From contig NZ_RPOC01000017.1 of assembly GCF_003946915.1 (NCBI RefSeq), forward strand, positions 38,459 through 102,458: 64,000 bases of DNA. The letters are read 5' to 3'. The DNA is from Flavobacterium ustbae. Lineage in GTDB: Bacteria; Bacteroidota; Bacteroidia; Flavobacteriales; Flavobacteriaceae. Below the pieces are notes generated by a model. That model did no database searches and was not told where the DNA came from. It saw only the letters and a list, made by a program, of their open reading frames with translations. This document shows, one piece after another, positions 40,768 through 50,030 of the stretch (position 1 is the stretch's first letter; every line of letters begins with the position of its first letter). The position numbers were made by a program, and so were the translations under genes.

Positions 40768-42432
40768 TTAAATCTTTTCTAATAATACTATTCCATATTC
40801 ACTTTCAATAGTTACTTTTCCATCAATAACTTCCATTTTTTGATCTGAAAAAGCATCTCTTAATTTTGTTCCGTTTTCAAAAATAGAGTTTACAGGAAGT
40901 TCCTTTTTTCCTTCTGGTAAATCTAAACCGATAATTACTTTATCTGTAAAAGTACCATTAGAATAAGTTCTAGAAAATACATAATGTTCGCTTTCAATTT
41001 TAGAATGAATTCCGGCGCCAACAGCAGGGTGATTTCGCCTAAATTGTCCTAGTTTTTGCCAGTGCCAAAGCATTCTCTGCGTTTCGGGATTGCTCTGAAT
41101 ATCGTCCCAATTCATGTTCGAACGCAAAGTTGCATCGCCATTTGTTCCTTCAATAACCAAAGAGCGGTTTGATTCGTCTCCATAATAAACCTGCGACATT
41201 CCCGGTGAAAGCAAAAGCTTCGTTCCTGCTTCAAAACCTTTTACACGATTGGCGTCAAAAGGCTGTCCGTCGTCGTGAGAAGAAACGTAATTAAGAACAG
41301 AATAGCCTTTTAATTCATTATTTAATGCATTCGAATATTTAGAAAATAAGGTCTCATAATCACATTGACCGGCATTCCATTTAAATTCAAAATTGATCAT
41401 GCTATTGAAACCATTTTGGAAATAATTTACTTTTCGGTCTCCAAAATCATAATCCTGTCCGCCACTGATTCCGTAACCATAAACTTCGGCAATCGTATAA
41501 AACGGATTTTGGTCTAAAACCTGAAGCGGATGATTCTGTTTCCAATTCGCGAAAGCAAAATCACATTCTTTTTTGAAATCTGCCCAAACACCTTCTTCAG
41601 TATGTTTTACAGTGTCGGCGCGGTAACCGTCAATTCCGAATTCGGTAATATAATCGGTAAGCCATTTTATGATGTAATATTTTGGACTTCGTGGATAACC
41701 CGTTCTTTTGAAGAATTCATCAAGCGAAGCGATTTCTTTTTCGTAACGGCCTTCTTTTTTCCATTTTTCAATTAAAAGAGGAGGAAGTTCCACATTTTGA
41801 GTACTTTCGGTTCTAACGTCTGGAAGGTTTTCTACCAAAGTACACATGGTTGTGTTTTCAAATGATTTATAATCGCAGACAACGCCGGTTCTAACCCAGT
41901 CAGAAGGCCAAACAGGATCTTCTGGAGTTACTGGTCCAGTGTGATTGATAACGCCATCCAAAACGATTCTGATTCCGTGTTCGTGGGCTTTTTTTACCAA
42001 ATTTGCCAGATCTTCTTTTGTTCCGAAATTAGGATCAAGTGCCGTCCAGTCTTTTGCCCAATATCCGTGAAAACCATAGCTTAATCCAGTTCCTTCGTCA
42101 ACGCCGTCGTGAATTTGCTCTACAATTGGCGTAAGCCAAATGGCATTGATTCCCAGTTTGTCGAAGTAACCTTCTTCGATTTTTTTAGTAATTCCTATGA
42201 TGTCACCGCCTTCAAATCCGCGGAGTTTTCCGGGCGTTTTGGTTCGGTTAAAATTGATGTCGTTGGATTTGTCTCCGTTGTAGAAACGATCGGTAAGCAA
42301 AAAATAAACATTTGCGCCTTCCCAAACGAAAGGTGTCTTTGAAGTATCTGTATTCATTGAAACTGATTTTGAGCCAGAACAACCCGTAATTATGATTACT
42401 AAAGATAACGAAAGGAAAATGTATTTTTTCAT
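40768..42432 (-). CDS. GH13 alpha-amylase, lipoprotein (SusG-like)
   Basis: A 554-residue family 13 glycoside hydrolase. The signal peptide ends in lipobox TGC (C18), so it is a lipoprotein. Catalytic residues are D273 in GYRADTVKH (nucleophile), E316 in TIAEVYG (acid/base) and D387 in SSHDDG; LDGVINH at 158-164 is conserved region I. It should cut starch or maltodextrin alpha-1,4 bonds at the outer membrane or in the periplasm. It is the last gene of the minus-strand arm of the starch locus, after a 233-bp gap of repeats, so it may be expressed from its own promoter. Confidence 0.9.
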   Translation of the reverse strand: MKKYIFLSLSLVIIITGCSGSKSVSMNTDTSKTPFVWEGANVYFLLTDRFYNGDKSNDINFNRTKTPGKLRGFEGGDIIGITKKIEEGYFDKLGINAIWLTPIVEQIHDGVDEGTGLSYGFHGYWAKDWTALDPNFGTKEDLANLVKKAHEHGIRIVLDGVINHTGPVTPEDPVWPSDWVRTGVVCDYKSFENTTMCTLVENLPDVRTESTQNVELPPLLIEKWKKEGRYEKEIASLDEFFKRTGYPRSPKYYIIKWLTDYITEFGIDGYRADTVKHTEEGVWADFKKECDFAFANWKQNHPLQVLDQNPFYTIAEVYGYGISGGQDYDFGDRKVNYFQNGFNSMINFEFKWNAGQCDYETLFSKYSNALNNELKGYSVLNYVSSHDDGQPFDANRVKGFEAGTKLLLSPGMSQVYYGDESNRSLVIEGTNGDATLRSNMNWDDIQSNPETQRMLWHWQKLGQFRRNHPAVGAGIHSKIESEHYVFSRTYSNGTFTDKVIIGLDLPEGKKELPVNSIFENGTKLRDAFSDQKMEVIDGKVTIESEYGIVLLEKI

Positions 42433-42469
42433 TTATTTTAGATTTAACGAAGTATTAATAAAAAGAATG

Positions 42470-42660
42470 GCCACAGATTAATGGATTTAAAATGATTTTT
42501 CTTTTGCCACGAATTTCACTAATCTCCACGAATTAATTTATCATTTTAAATTTGTGAAAATTTGTGCAATTTGTGGCGAATAAAATCTGTGTTAATCTTT
42601 TTAATCTGTGGCTAAAAAACTTTGCGAATCTTTGCGTAAACTTTGCGCTCTTTGCGGTAA
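42470..42660. repeat. Inverted repeats between two GH13 genes
   Basis: The left part reads GCCACAGATTAATGGATTTA and the right part ATCTTTTTAATCTGTGGC (42594-42612), enclosing CACGAATTTCACTAATCTCC and AATTTGTGCAATTTGTGGCG. It ends with CTTTGCGAATCTTTGCG words. The gap may stop or attenuate readthrough. Confidence 0.65.
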
Positions 42661-42665
42661 AGCCT

Positions 42666-44528
42666 TTATTCCAATTCTAAAACTAATGCCGATTTTGGTT
42701 CTAACGAAATTTCAGAACTTAAATCGAATGTTTTTCCTGAAATAACATCTTTTCCTGATTTGTAGTTTTTGATGTTTTCTTTAAAACGATTTGTTTTTAC
42801 GGTTTGCGGTTTTGCATTATTATTAAAAACTACCATAACCGTTTTAGCGTCTGTATATCTGAAATATACATAAGTATTGTTTTCAGGAATATAATGCGTC
42901 ATTTTTCCGAAATGAACCGCTTCGTTTGTTTTTCTCCAGTTGAATAATTTTGCAGTGAAATCAAAGTACGCTGCTTGCTGAGCTGTTCTGCCTTCTTTGG
43001 TAAAAGCATTGTTTTTATCGCCAGCCCATCCGCCTGGGAAATCCTGACGAATATCGGCATCGCCTTTGCTTTTATCGCCGCCCATTCCGATTTCTGAACC
43101 GTAGTAAATCTGTGGAATTCCGCGAACGGTAGCCAATAAAGTCATCGCCAGTTTGTATTTCGGAAGATCGTATTTAAACTTATCGTTCATACGATCGGTA
43201 TCGTGATTTTCGGCGAAGACCAAAATATTATTCGTGTTTGGATATAGAAAATCCATTGCAAAATTGTTGTAAAATTTGATCAATCCGCTGTCCCAGTTTG
43301 GTTCGTCTTCGTTGAAAGCAGAAGTTACCTGACTTTGAAGCGTAAAATCCATTACAGACGGAAGGTTTGAATTGTAGTTTTCAATTGCCCCAATTTTACT
43401 GTCTTTCTGCCAAAAAGCTAAATTTGCCTGATTGTGCATCCAGATTTCACCCACAATATTAAAGTTCGGATATTCTGTAGTAATAGCTTTTGCCCAATTG
43501 GCCATTGCCGTTTTATCAGAGTAATTATAAGTGTCTACACGGAAACCGTCTAAGTTTGCAAATTCAATCCACCAAATAGCATTTTGAGTTAAGTATTTTG
43601 CAACAAGTGGATTTCTTAAATTCAAATCCGGCATTGAAGGCACAAACCAGCCGTCAACACAAACTTCCTGATCTATTTTTGACGCATGTATATCTGTAAT
43701 TACTTCACGTCTGTGATGCGTCTGCGTAAAAGTTTCGAATTGGTTGAACCACGTTTTGGTTGGCATATCTTTCATCATCCAATGCGTAATTCCCCAGTGA
43801 TTGGTTACGTAATCCATAACCAATTTCATGTTCTTTTTGTGCATTTCTGCAGAAAGACGTGCATAATCTTCATTCGTTCCGTAACGTGGATCAATTTTGT
43901 AAACGTCCGATTGTCCGTAAGTGTGGTACGAATGCTGTTTGTCGTTGTCTTCGCATAACGGCGTACTCCAGATTGTCGTTGCACCAAGAGACGAAATATA
44001 ATCTAAATTTTTGATGATTCCTTCAATATCTCCGCCGTGGCGTCCGCCTGGTTCTGCGCGGTTTCCTTTTTCAGTTAAGTTAGCGTCACTGTCGTTTTTC
44101 GGATTTCCGTTAGCAAAACGATCTGGCATAATTAAGTACATCACGTCTGATGCGTCGTAACTTTTTCTGTCAGCAGAATTGGCTCTTCTTTCTTTAAGGG
44201 AATATTTTTGTGTAAAAGCGACTTTGTTTTTCAATTTAAATGAAAAAGTAAGTTCTGATGCTTTGAGATTTTGTGTGTCGATGGTAATGAAAACGTAGTT
44301 AGGGTTTTCTGTTTTTTCTACATTTTTAATCGCAATATTGTTAGAAACCGAAGCTTCGTATTGTGCAATGTTTTTTCCGTAGAACATGATCTGAAGTTCT
44401 GGATTTTTCATTCCGGCGTACCAGAATGGCGGCTCTACTTTTTGGATTTGCGCTTTCGCGGAAGCGGAAAACAGTAAAATAAAAAGAGCTATTTTGAATA
44501 AGAAATGGTTTGTTTTTAGAATTCTCAT
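42666..44528 (-). CDS. GH13 neopullulanase/cyclomaltodextrinase (SusA-like)
   Basis: A 620-residue periplasmic enzyme with a Sec signal peptide (residues 1-26, ending KAQ). Residues about 28-115 form the N-terminal beta-sandwich of cyclomaltodextrinases. The GH13 barrel follows, with D332 in GFRVDTYNY (nucleophile), E361 in VGEIWMH (acid/base) and D443 in ENHDTDR; MDYVTNH near 239-245 is conserved region I. The C-terminal beta domain ends with KSALVLELE. It would hydrolyse imported maltodextrins to shorter sugars in the periplasm, as SusA does. Confidence 0.92.
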   Translation of the reverse strand: MRILKTNHFLFKIALFILLFSASAKAQIQKVEPPFWYAGMKNPELQIMFYGKNIAQYEASVSNNIAIKNVEKTENPNYVFITIDTQNLKASELTFSFKLKNKVAFTQKYSLKERRANSADRKSYDASDVMYLIMPDRFANGNPKNDSDANLTEKGNRAEPGGRHGGDIEGIIKNLDYISSLGATTIWSTPLCEDNDKQHSYHTYGQSDVYKIDPRYGTNEDYARLSAEMHKKNMKLVMDYVTNHWGITHWMMKDMPTKTWFNQFETFTQTHHRREVITDIHASKIDQEVCVDGWFVPSMPDLNLRNPLVAKYLTQNAIWWIEFANLDGFRVDTYNYSDKTAMANWAKAITTEYPNFNIVGEIWMHNQANLAFWQKDSKIGAIENYNSNLPSVMDFTLQSQVTSAFNEDEPNWDSGLIKFYNNFAMDFLYPNTNNILVFAENHDTDRMNDKFKYDLPKYKLAMTLLATVRGIPQIYYGSEIGMGGDKSKGDADIRQDFPGGWAGDKNNAFTKEGRTAQQAAYFDFTAKLFNWRKTNEAVHFGKMTHYIPENNTYVYFRYTDAKTVMVVFNNNAKPQTVKTNRFKENIKNYKSGKDVISGKTFDLSSEISLEPKSALVLELE

Positions 44529-44547
44529 AGTTTGTAGTTTTTAGTTT

Positions 44548-44634
44548 CCTGCAAGGTTTCCAAAACCTTGTAGGTATTTTTGATGGAATCTTGGAAACTA
44601 TTTTAAACCTACAAGGTTTTAGAAACCTTGCAGG
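44548..44634. repeat. Inverted repeat between GH13 and GH97 genes
   Basis: 28-bp arms (44548-44575 and 44607-44634) with one mismatch, around a 31-base loop, built from CCTGCAAGGTTTCCAAAACC. No T-run follows, so it is not a standard terminator. Confidence 0.85.
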
Positions 44635-44644
44635 TTAGAATTTA

Positions 44645-44725
44645 AACCATATAAGAAATGTAAGAACATTTAAGACAAAACTGGGGAGATTTCTATTTAA
44701 ATGGACTTACATTTCTTATATGGTT
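44645..44725. repeat. Inverted repeat of the CCATATAAG family
   Basis: 29-bp arms (44645-44673 and 44697-44725) match at 27 positions. The arms start AACCATATAAGAAATGTAAG, the same word family as the tandem array at 35350-35672. Confidence 0.85.
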
Positions 44726-44733
44726 AATTAAAA

Positions 44734-46848
44734 TTATTTATTTTCAATAATACTTATCGCATAACCTCCGCCTGGAGCAGAAAGCTGTGATAATTTTGAT
44801 TTGCTTGTAACAGCAATTTTCTTGATAGTATAAGCCTGCGGATTTGTTTTGTAATGCGCATCTTTTGCATCAGCATAAATTGTTGCTGTGTATTTTTTGC
44901 CTTTTTCAAGGAAACTGAAATCGATGTTTGACGTACGTGCAGTTTCTCCGTTTACGTTTCCTACGAACCAGTTGTTTGTTCCTTTTGCTTTACGAGCCAC
45001 TGTGATGAAATCTCCCGGTTCAGCTTCGATATATTTACTTTCTGACCAGTCAACTGCTACATCTTTAATGAATTGGAATGCATCTGGAAAACGGTTGTAG
45101 TTTTCCGGCGTATCTGCAGCCATTTGTAATGGGCTGTACATGGTAACGTATAAAGCCAATTGGTTTGCAATTGTACTATTTACATGCGATTTGTTATCAG
45201 GATTCATTTTGCTGATATCCATTTCGAAGATTCCAGGCGTGTAATCCATTGGACCACCGATTAATCTTGTAAATGGGATAACCGTAACGTGATTTGGTTT
45301 AGAACCACCAAAAGCTTGATATTCTGTTCCTCTTGCCGCTTCATTTCCAATTAAGTTAGGATAAGTTCTCGCGATTCCTGTTGGACGAACTGCTTCGTGA
45401 GCGTTTACCATAATTTTGTAATCAGCCGCTTTTTCGATTGCGTATTGATAATGGTTTACAATCCATTGGCTGTAGTGGTTTTCGCCTCTTGGCAAAATAT
45501 CACCTACGTAACCGCTTTTTACAGCATTGTATCCGTTATCATTCATGAATTTGTAAGCTGCATCCATGTGACGCTCGTAGTTACGAACAGATCCTGAAGT
45601 TTCGTGGTGCATGATAATTTTCACCCCTTTAGATTTTGCATATTCATGAAGACCTTTTACATCAAAATCTGGGTAAGGCGTTAAGAAATCAAAAACATAA
45701 TCTTTAGAATGTCCAAACCAATCTTCCCAGCCTTCATTCCATCCTTCAACTAAAACAGCGTCGAAACCATGCTGTGCAGCGAAGTCAATATATTTTTTTA
45801 CGTTAGCATTATTTGCTCCGTGTGTTCCGTTTGGTTTAGCTTTAGAGAAATCTGTAACTCCCAATTGAACAGTTGGATAGTCATTTGTATAAGCCCAAGA
45901 GCTTTTTCCTGTAATCATTTCCCACCAAACGCCAATATATTTTACTGGTTTGATCCAAGAAGTGTTTTCGATTTTTGAAGGATCATTTAAGTTGTAGGTC
46001 ATTTTTGAAGCTAAGATTTCTCTAGCATCATCGCTCACAATAATCGTTCTCCAAGGCGAATGATTTGGAGCTTGCATGTGACCTTTATCTCCTTTTGCAT
46101 CTGGCGTTAACCAAGATTCGAAAACTAAGTTTTTATCATCTAAATTCAAGTGCATACAAGAATAGTCAATCAAAGCTGCTTCGTGCAGGTTGATATAGAT
46201 TCCGTCTGCAGATTTCATCATTAACGAAGTCTGAACTCCTGTTGGTGAAAAAGATTTCTGAGAAACGTTTGCTGTATATGCTTTTTGAGATAAACCTCTA
46301 ATTTCTGATAATTTCGATTTGGTGTAATCGTATTCCTGAGTATCATAATCTCCAGGAATCCAAAAAGCTGTATGATCTCCAGCCATAGCAAATTGAGATC
46401 TTTCTTCTTTGATCACAAAGTAAGTAAGATTCTTTTGCGCTGGAAATTCGTAACGGAAACCTAAACCATCATCAAACAAACGAAAACGGATTACGATTTG
46501 TCTGTCTGTGCTTTTTTGGTTTAAAGTAACCGCCAATTCGTTATAATGATTTCTAATCTGATCTACTTCGCCCCAAACTGGTTTCCAAGTTTCGTCAAAA
46601 GTTGCCGTTTTTGTATCAGTAATTGTAAAATCGTTCAGTAAAGATTTTTTATCATCTTTAAGTTCAAGACCCAATTTACTGGTTTTTACAACTTCTTTAT
46701 TTTTGTATTTTAAGTTGTAAGTTGGAGTTCCATCGCTTTGAAGCGAAAATTCCATTACGAACTTTCCTTCGGGTGATTTTAATTGCTGCGCTTTTGCAAT
46801 ATTGCTCACCGCAAACAAAATTAAACTTGCGAAAAATAAGTTTTTCAT
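44734..46848 (-). CDS. GH97 alpha-glucosidase (SusB-like)
   Basis: A 704-residue periplasmic enzyme: signal peptide 1-20 (ending KAQ), N-terminal beta domain (25-290), and a (beta/alpha)8 barrel (about 300-610) with the C-terminal beta domain. Candidate catalytic and calcium-binding glutamates are E416 in HHETSGS, E485 in VNAHEAVRPTG and E503 in GNEAARG. In GH97 the glutamate version at the latter two positions is linked to inverting alpha-glucoside hydrolases of the SusB type, rather than retaining galactosidases. It would release glucose from maltodextrin ends. It follows the GH65 gene by 27 bases. Confidence 0.92.
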   Translation of the reverse strand: MKNLFFASLILFAVSNIAKAQQLKSPEGKFVMEFSLQSDGTPTYNLKYKNKEVVKTSKLGLELKDDKKSLLNDFTITDTKTATFDETWKPVWGEVDQIRNHYNELAVTLNQKSTDRQIVIRFRLFDDGLGFRYEFPAQKNLTYFVIKEERSQFAMAGDHTAFWIPGDYDTQEYDYTKSKLSEIRGLSQKAYTANVSQKSFSPTGVQTSLMMKSADGIYINLHEAALIDYSCMHLNLDDKNLVFESWLTPDAKGDKGHMQAPNHSPWRTIIVSDDAREILASKMTYNLNDPSKIENTSWIKPVKYIGVWWEMITGKSSWAYTNDYPTVQLGVTDFSKAKPNGTHGANNANVKKYIDFAAQHGFDAVLVEGWNEGWEDWFGHSKDYVFDFLTPYPDFDVKGLHEYAKSKGVKIIMHHETSGSVRNYERHMDAAYKFMNDNGYNAVKSGYVGDILPRGENHYSQWIVNHYQYAIEKAADYKIMVNAHEAVRPTGIARTYPNLIGNEAARGTEYQAFGGSKPNHVTVIPFTRLIGGPMDYTPGIFEMDISKMNPDNKSHVNSTIANQLALYVTMYSPLQMAADTPENYNRFPDAFQFIKDVAVDWSESKYIEAEPGDFITVARKAKGTNNWFVGNVNGETARTSNIDFSFLEKGKKYTATIYADAKDAHYKTNPQAYTIKKIAVTSKSKLSQLSAPGGGYAISIIENK

Positions 46849-46875
46849 GTTTTTTAGATTTTTAGAGTATTGTAT

Positions 46876-49179
46876 TTAATTTATTTGAGCGAATTTACTT
46901 ATAGTTATTGGTTTTTCATTAACTATAATTGTTAAATCCTGATCTCCGTCTATTGAAAAAGTAGTTTCATTATGATTTACAGAAACCTTAATAATCTGAT
47001 TTCTGAAATTGATTTTGAATGAATAGCCTTCCCATTCTTTTGGAATTTTTGGAGAAAAATGAAGCTGATCGTTTTTAACACGCATTCCTCCAAAGCCTTC
47101 CACGATACTCATCCATGTACCGGCCATTGACGTGATATGACAACCTTCTTCTACCTCTTTATTATAATCATCTAAATCCAAACGAGAAGTTCTTAAATAA
47201 AATGTATATGCCATATCCATTTTATCTAATACTGCAGCCTGAATCGAGTGTACGCAAGGCGAAAGCGAACTTTCATGAACCGTAAACGATTCGTAAAACT
47301 CAAAATTGCGCTTTAATTCTTCTTTAGAAAAATGATCTTCGAAGAAATAGAAACCTTGTAAAACATCGGCTTGTTTAATATATGGCGAACGTAAAACACG
47401 ATCCCAAGACCATTTTTGGTTAATTGGACGCTGTGATTTGTCTAAATCTTTTACCGGAACTAAATCTTTATCTAAGAAACCGTCCTGCTGCAAATAAATT
47501 CCTAATTCTTTTGAAAAAGGAAAATACATATCGTCAGCCACTTTTTTCCATTCTTTGATTTCTTCAGATGAAAGACTTACTTTATCTAAAATTCTTTTGT
47601 GATCGGTAGGATATTCTGAAGCCACTTTTTCAATTTGTTCAGCAGCAAAATCAATACACCATTTAGCAATATAATTGGTGTAGAAATTATTATTGATGTT
47701 GTTTTCGTATTCGTTTGGACCTGTAACCCCAAGGATTACGTATTGATTTTTATCTTTAGAAAAAGAAGCTCTCTGATGCCAGAAACGCGCAATTCCGATT
47801 AAAACTTCTAATCCTTTTTCCGGAATATAAGAGTAATCGCCCGTGTAACGGTTGTAGTTGTAAATTGCAAAAGCAATCGCTCCGTTTCTGTGAATTTCTT
47901 CGTGTGTGATTTCCCATTCGTTATGGCATTCTTCACCATTCATGGTCACCATCGGGTATAAAGCCGCACCGTTTTTAAAACCTAAATTGTCTTTAGCATT
48001 TTCAATTGCTTTGTCCAATTGATTGTAACGATATGTCAGTAAATTTCTTGCAACCTGTTGATCTTTAGTTGCCATGTAAAACGGAATACAATAAGCCTCA
48101 GTATCCCAATAAGTAGATCCACCGTATTTTTCTCCGGTAAAACCTTTTGGGCCAATGTTCAAGCGAGAATCTTTTCCAGAATAAGTCTGGTTCAATTGGA
48201 AAATATTGAAACGAATTCCCTGTTGTGCTTTAACATCGCCTTCAATAGTAATGTCTGACATTTCCCAGATTTTTGCCCAAGCGTCAATTTGGTTTCGAAG
48301 TAAAGTTTCGTAACCTAATGCAACAGCAGATTTAATTACTTTTTCGGCTGCAGCCAAAGTATTTTCATGGTTTAAAGAAACCGTATAACCTCCAATTTTT
48401 TGGATTGTTGAGGTTTGTCCTTTTGCAATAATAGTTTGATAAGTATACTGAACTTTATCTGTTGTTGAGTCGATTGTTGACGGTGAAACATGAATATCCT
48501 CACCATTTGCCAAAATCGTATTGTGCATAAAAGTGGTTACTTTAAAATGCGTTTTGAAAGTCTGAGCGGTTACAAAAGCTTCGTTTGTACCTTTTTTAAC
48601 TTCAAGCGGTTCCCAGAATTTTTCTTCCCAATTGGCATCTTCGTTGGTTACACCGGCATCAATATACGGTTTGTAAACGATTTTTGCATCTTTGTTTAAA
48701 GGAGTAATATCGTATTTGATTACTCCAGCTTCGTCTAAATCCATTGAAAGGAAACGACGAATATTTACCGAAACTTCAGTTCCGTTTTTCAAGACAGCTT
48801 CAAAAGAACGATTGTACCATCCTTCTTTCATATTCAACTCTCTGCGGAAATTTCTAACTTCGGTACAGGTATTTAAATCTAAATTTTCTTCGTTGATTTT
48901 TACGTCAATTCCAATCCAGTTTGGCGCATTAAGAACTTTAGCGAAATATTTCGGATAACCGTTTTTCCACCAACCCACTTTTGTTTTGTCTGGATAATAA
49001 ATTCCGGCAATGTAACTTCCTTGAAAAGTTTCGCCTGAATAGTTTTCTTCAAAATTGGCGCGTTGTCCCATAGCTCCGTTCCCGATGCTGAAAAGACTTT
49101 CAGACGATTTTACTCTCTCGGCATCAAATCCTTCTTCTATTACGGACCAATTGTCTGGTTTTATATAATCTTGATTCAT
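46876..49179 (-). CDS. GH65 maltose phosphorylase-type enzyme
   Basis: A 767-residue family 65 enzyme without signal peptide, thus cytoplasmic. It would split maltose with phosphate to glucose and beta-glucose-1-phosphate. The N-terminal beta-sandwich (1-300) is followed by an (alpha/alpha)6 barrel. E490 in GVTGPNEYENN is the expected general acid, and HITSMAGTWMSIVEGFGGMRV near 681-701 is the phosphate-binding part. The neighbouring beta-phosphoglucomutase and MFS genes support the maltose assignment; trehalose or kojibiose phosphorylase activity cannot be excluded from sequence alone. Confidence 0.9.
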   Translation of the reverse strand: MNQDYIKPDNWSVIEEGFDAERVKSSESLFSIGNGAMGQRANFEENYSGETFQGSYIAGIYYPDKTKVGWWKNGYPKYFAKVLNAPNWIGIDVKINEENLDLNTCTEVRNFRRELNMKEGWYNRSFEAVLKNGTEVSVNIRRFLSMDLDEAGVIKYDITPLNKDAKIVYKPYIDAGVTNEDANWEEKFWEPLEVKKGTNEAFVTAQTFKTHFKVTTFMHNTILANGEDIHVSPSTIDSTTDKVQYTYQTIIAKGQTSTIQKIGGYTVSLNHENTLAAAEKVIKSAVALGYETLLRNQIDAWAKIWEMSDITIEGDVKAQQGIRFNIFQLNQTYSGKDSRLNIGPKGFTGEKYGGSTYWDTEAYCIPFYMATKDQQVARNLLTYRYNQLDKAIENAKDNLGFKNGAALYPMVTMNGEECHNEWEITHEEIHRNGAIAFAIYNYNRYTGDYSYIPEKGLEVLIGIARFWHQRASFSKDKNQYVILGVTGPNEYENNINNNFYTNYIAKWCIDFAAEQIEKVASEYPTDHKRILDKVSLSSEEIKEWKKVADDMYFPFSKELGIYLQQDGFLDKDLVPVKDLDKSQRPINQKWSWDRVLRSPYIKQADVLQGFYFFEDHFSKEELKRNFEFYESFTVHESSLSPCVHSIQAAVLDKMDMAYTFYLRTSRLDLDDYNKEVEEGCHITSMAGTWMSIVEGFGGMRVKNDQLHFSPKIPKEWEGYSFKINFRNQIIKVSVNHNETTFSIDGDQDLTIIVNEKPITISKFAQIN

Positions 49180-49207
49180 TTGTTTAATTAGATAATTTGT
49201 TAATTAG

Positions 49208-49360
49208 AAAATGTGCCAATTGATAATTAGATAATTATTCGTTGACTTTTTATTTCTAATGAATTGCTGTTGTTTTACATTTTTTAATTAGTCAATGAGA
49301 AAATTTGATAATTAGATAATTTCTGCAAAGCGAATTATCTAATTATCAAATTGGCACATT
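49208..49360. repeat. Long inverted repeat touching the end of pgmB
   Basis: AAATGTGCCAATTGATAATT (left, about 49209-49236 in full) faces AATTATCAAATTGGCACATT (right, in full 49333-49360). The right arm reaches the stop codon of the beta-phosphoglucomutase gene. Words of the AATTAGATAATT type fill the space between. Confidence 0.8.
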
Positions 49361-50009
49361 ATCCAATTAGTTCCTCAATAAAGCTCGTTTCGATTTGGGT
49401 AAAATCTTTAAAAATATGATCAGCTTCATGTAAAATTGTTTCCTCACCAATTCCCACACTTACCATTTCTGCGATGTTTGCTGCCTGAATTCCGGCAACA
49501 GAATCTTCAAATACAATTGAATTTTTTGGATCAATGTTTAATAATTGAGCCGCTTTTAAGAAAACTTCCGGATCTGGTTTTGCATTGGTAACGTCGTTTC
49601 CGTCAACAATAACATCGAAGTAAGACAGAATCCCTGTTTTTTCTAAAATTGGTCTTGCATTTTTACTGGCAGAACCCAATGCAATTCCTTGGTTTTTCTC
49701 TTTTAATAGTTTTAGGATTTTTAAAACCCCTGGAAGAATCTCACTTTCATCCATGTCAACTAAATAAGATAAGTACTCTTCATTTTTCTCAATTAGCATT
49801 CTGTCCTTATCGGCCTGCGAAACCTGAACATTTCCTAATCCTAAAATGATATCTAGAGAACGAACACGACTTACTCCTTTAAGAAGTTCGTTGTCTTCGT
49901 GCGTAAAATTTATATTTAATTCCTGAGCGATTTTTTGCCAGGCTAAAAAGTGATATTTGGCGGTGTCTACAATTACACCGTCAAGATCGAATATGAATGC
50001 TTTTTTCAT
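49359..50009 (-). CDS. pgmB: Beta-phosphoglucomutase
   Basis: A 216-residue HAD enzyme that converts beta-glucose-1-phosphate to glucose-6-phosphate. Motif I is FDLDGVIVDTAKYHFLAW with D8 and D10; the cap holds LLKGVSRVRSLDIIL, which includes the arginine of the substrate loop; GSASKN is motif II near 113-118; and VFEDSVAGIQAA is motif IV near 165-176. The close match to typical PgmB and the place next to GH65 make the function likely. It starts 21 bases after the transporter gene and shares its transcript. Confidence 0.93.
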   Translation of the reverse strand: MKKAFIFDLDGVIVDTAKYHFLAWQKIAQELNINFTHEDNELLKGVSRVRSLDIILGLGNVQVSQADKDRMLIEKNEEYLSYLVDMDESEILPGVLKILKLLKEKNQGIALGSASKNARPILEKTGILSYFDVIVDGNDVTNAKPDPEVFLKAAQLLNIDPKNSIVFEDSVAGIQAANIAEMVSVGIGEETILHEADHIFKDFTQIETSFIEELIG

Positions 50010-50030
50010 TATAAGTAGTGTGGTTCTTAT

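Noticed and set aside
44548..44634. Rho-independent terminator in the starch operon
   Set aside because: The hairpin is long and strong but has a 31-base loop and no T-run on either strand.
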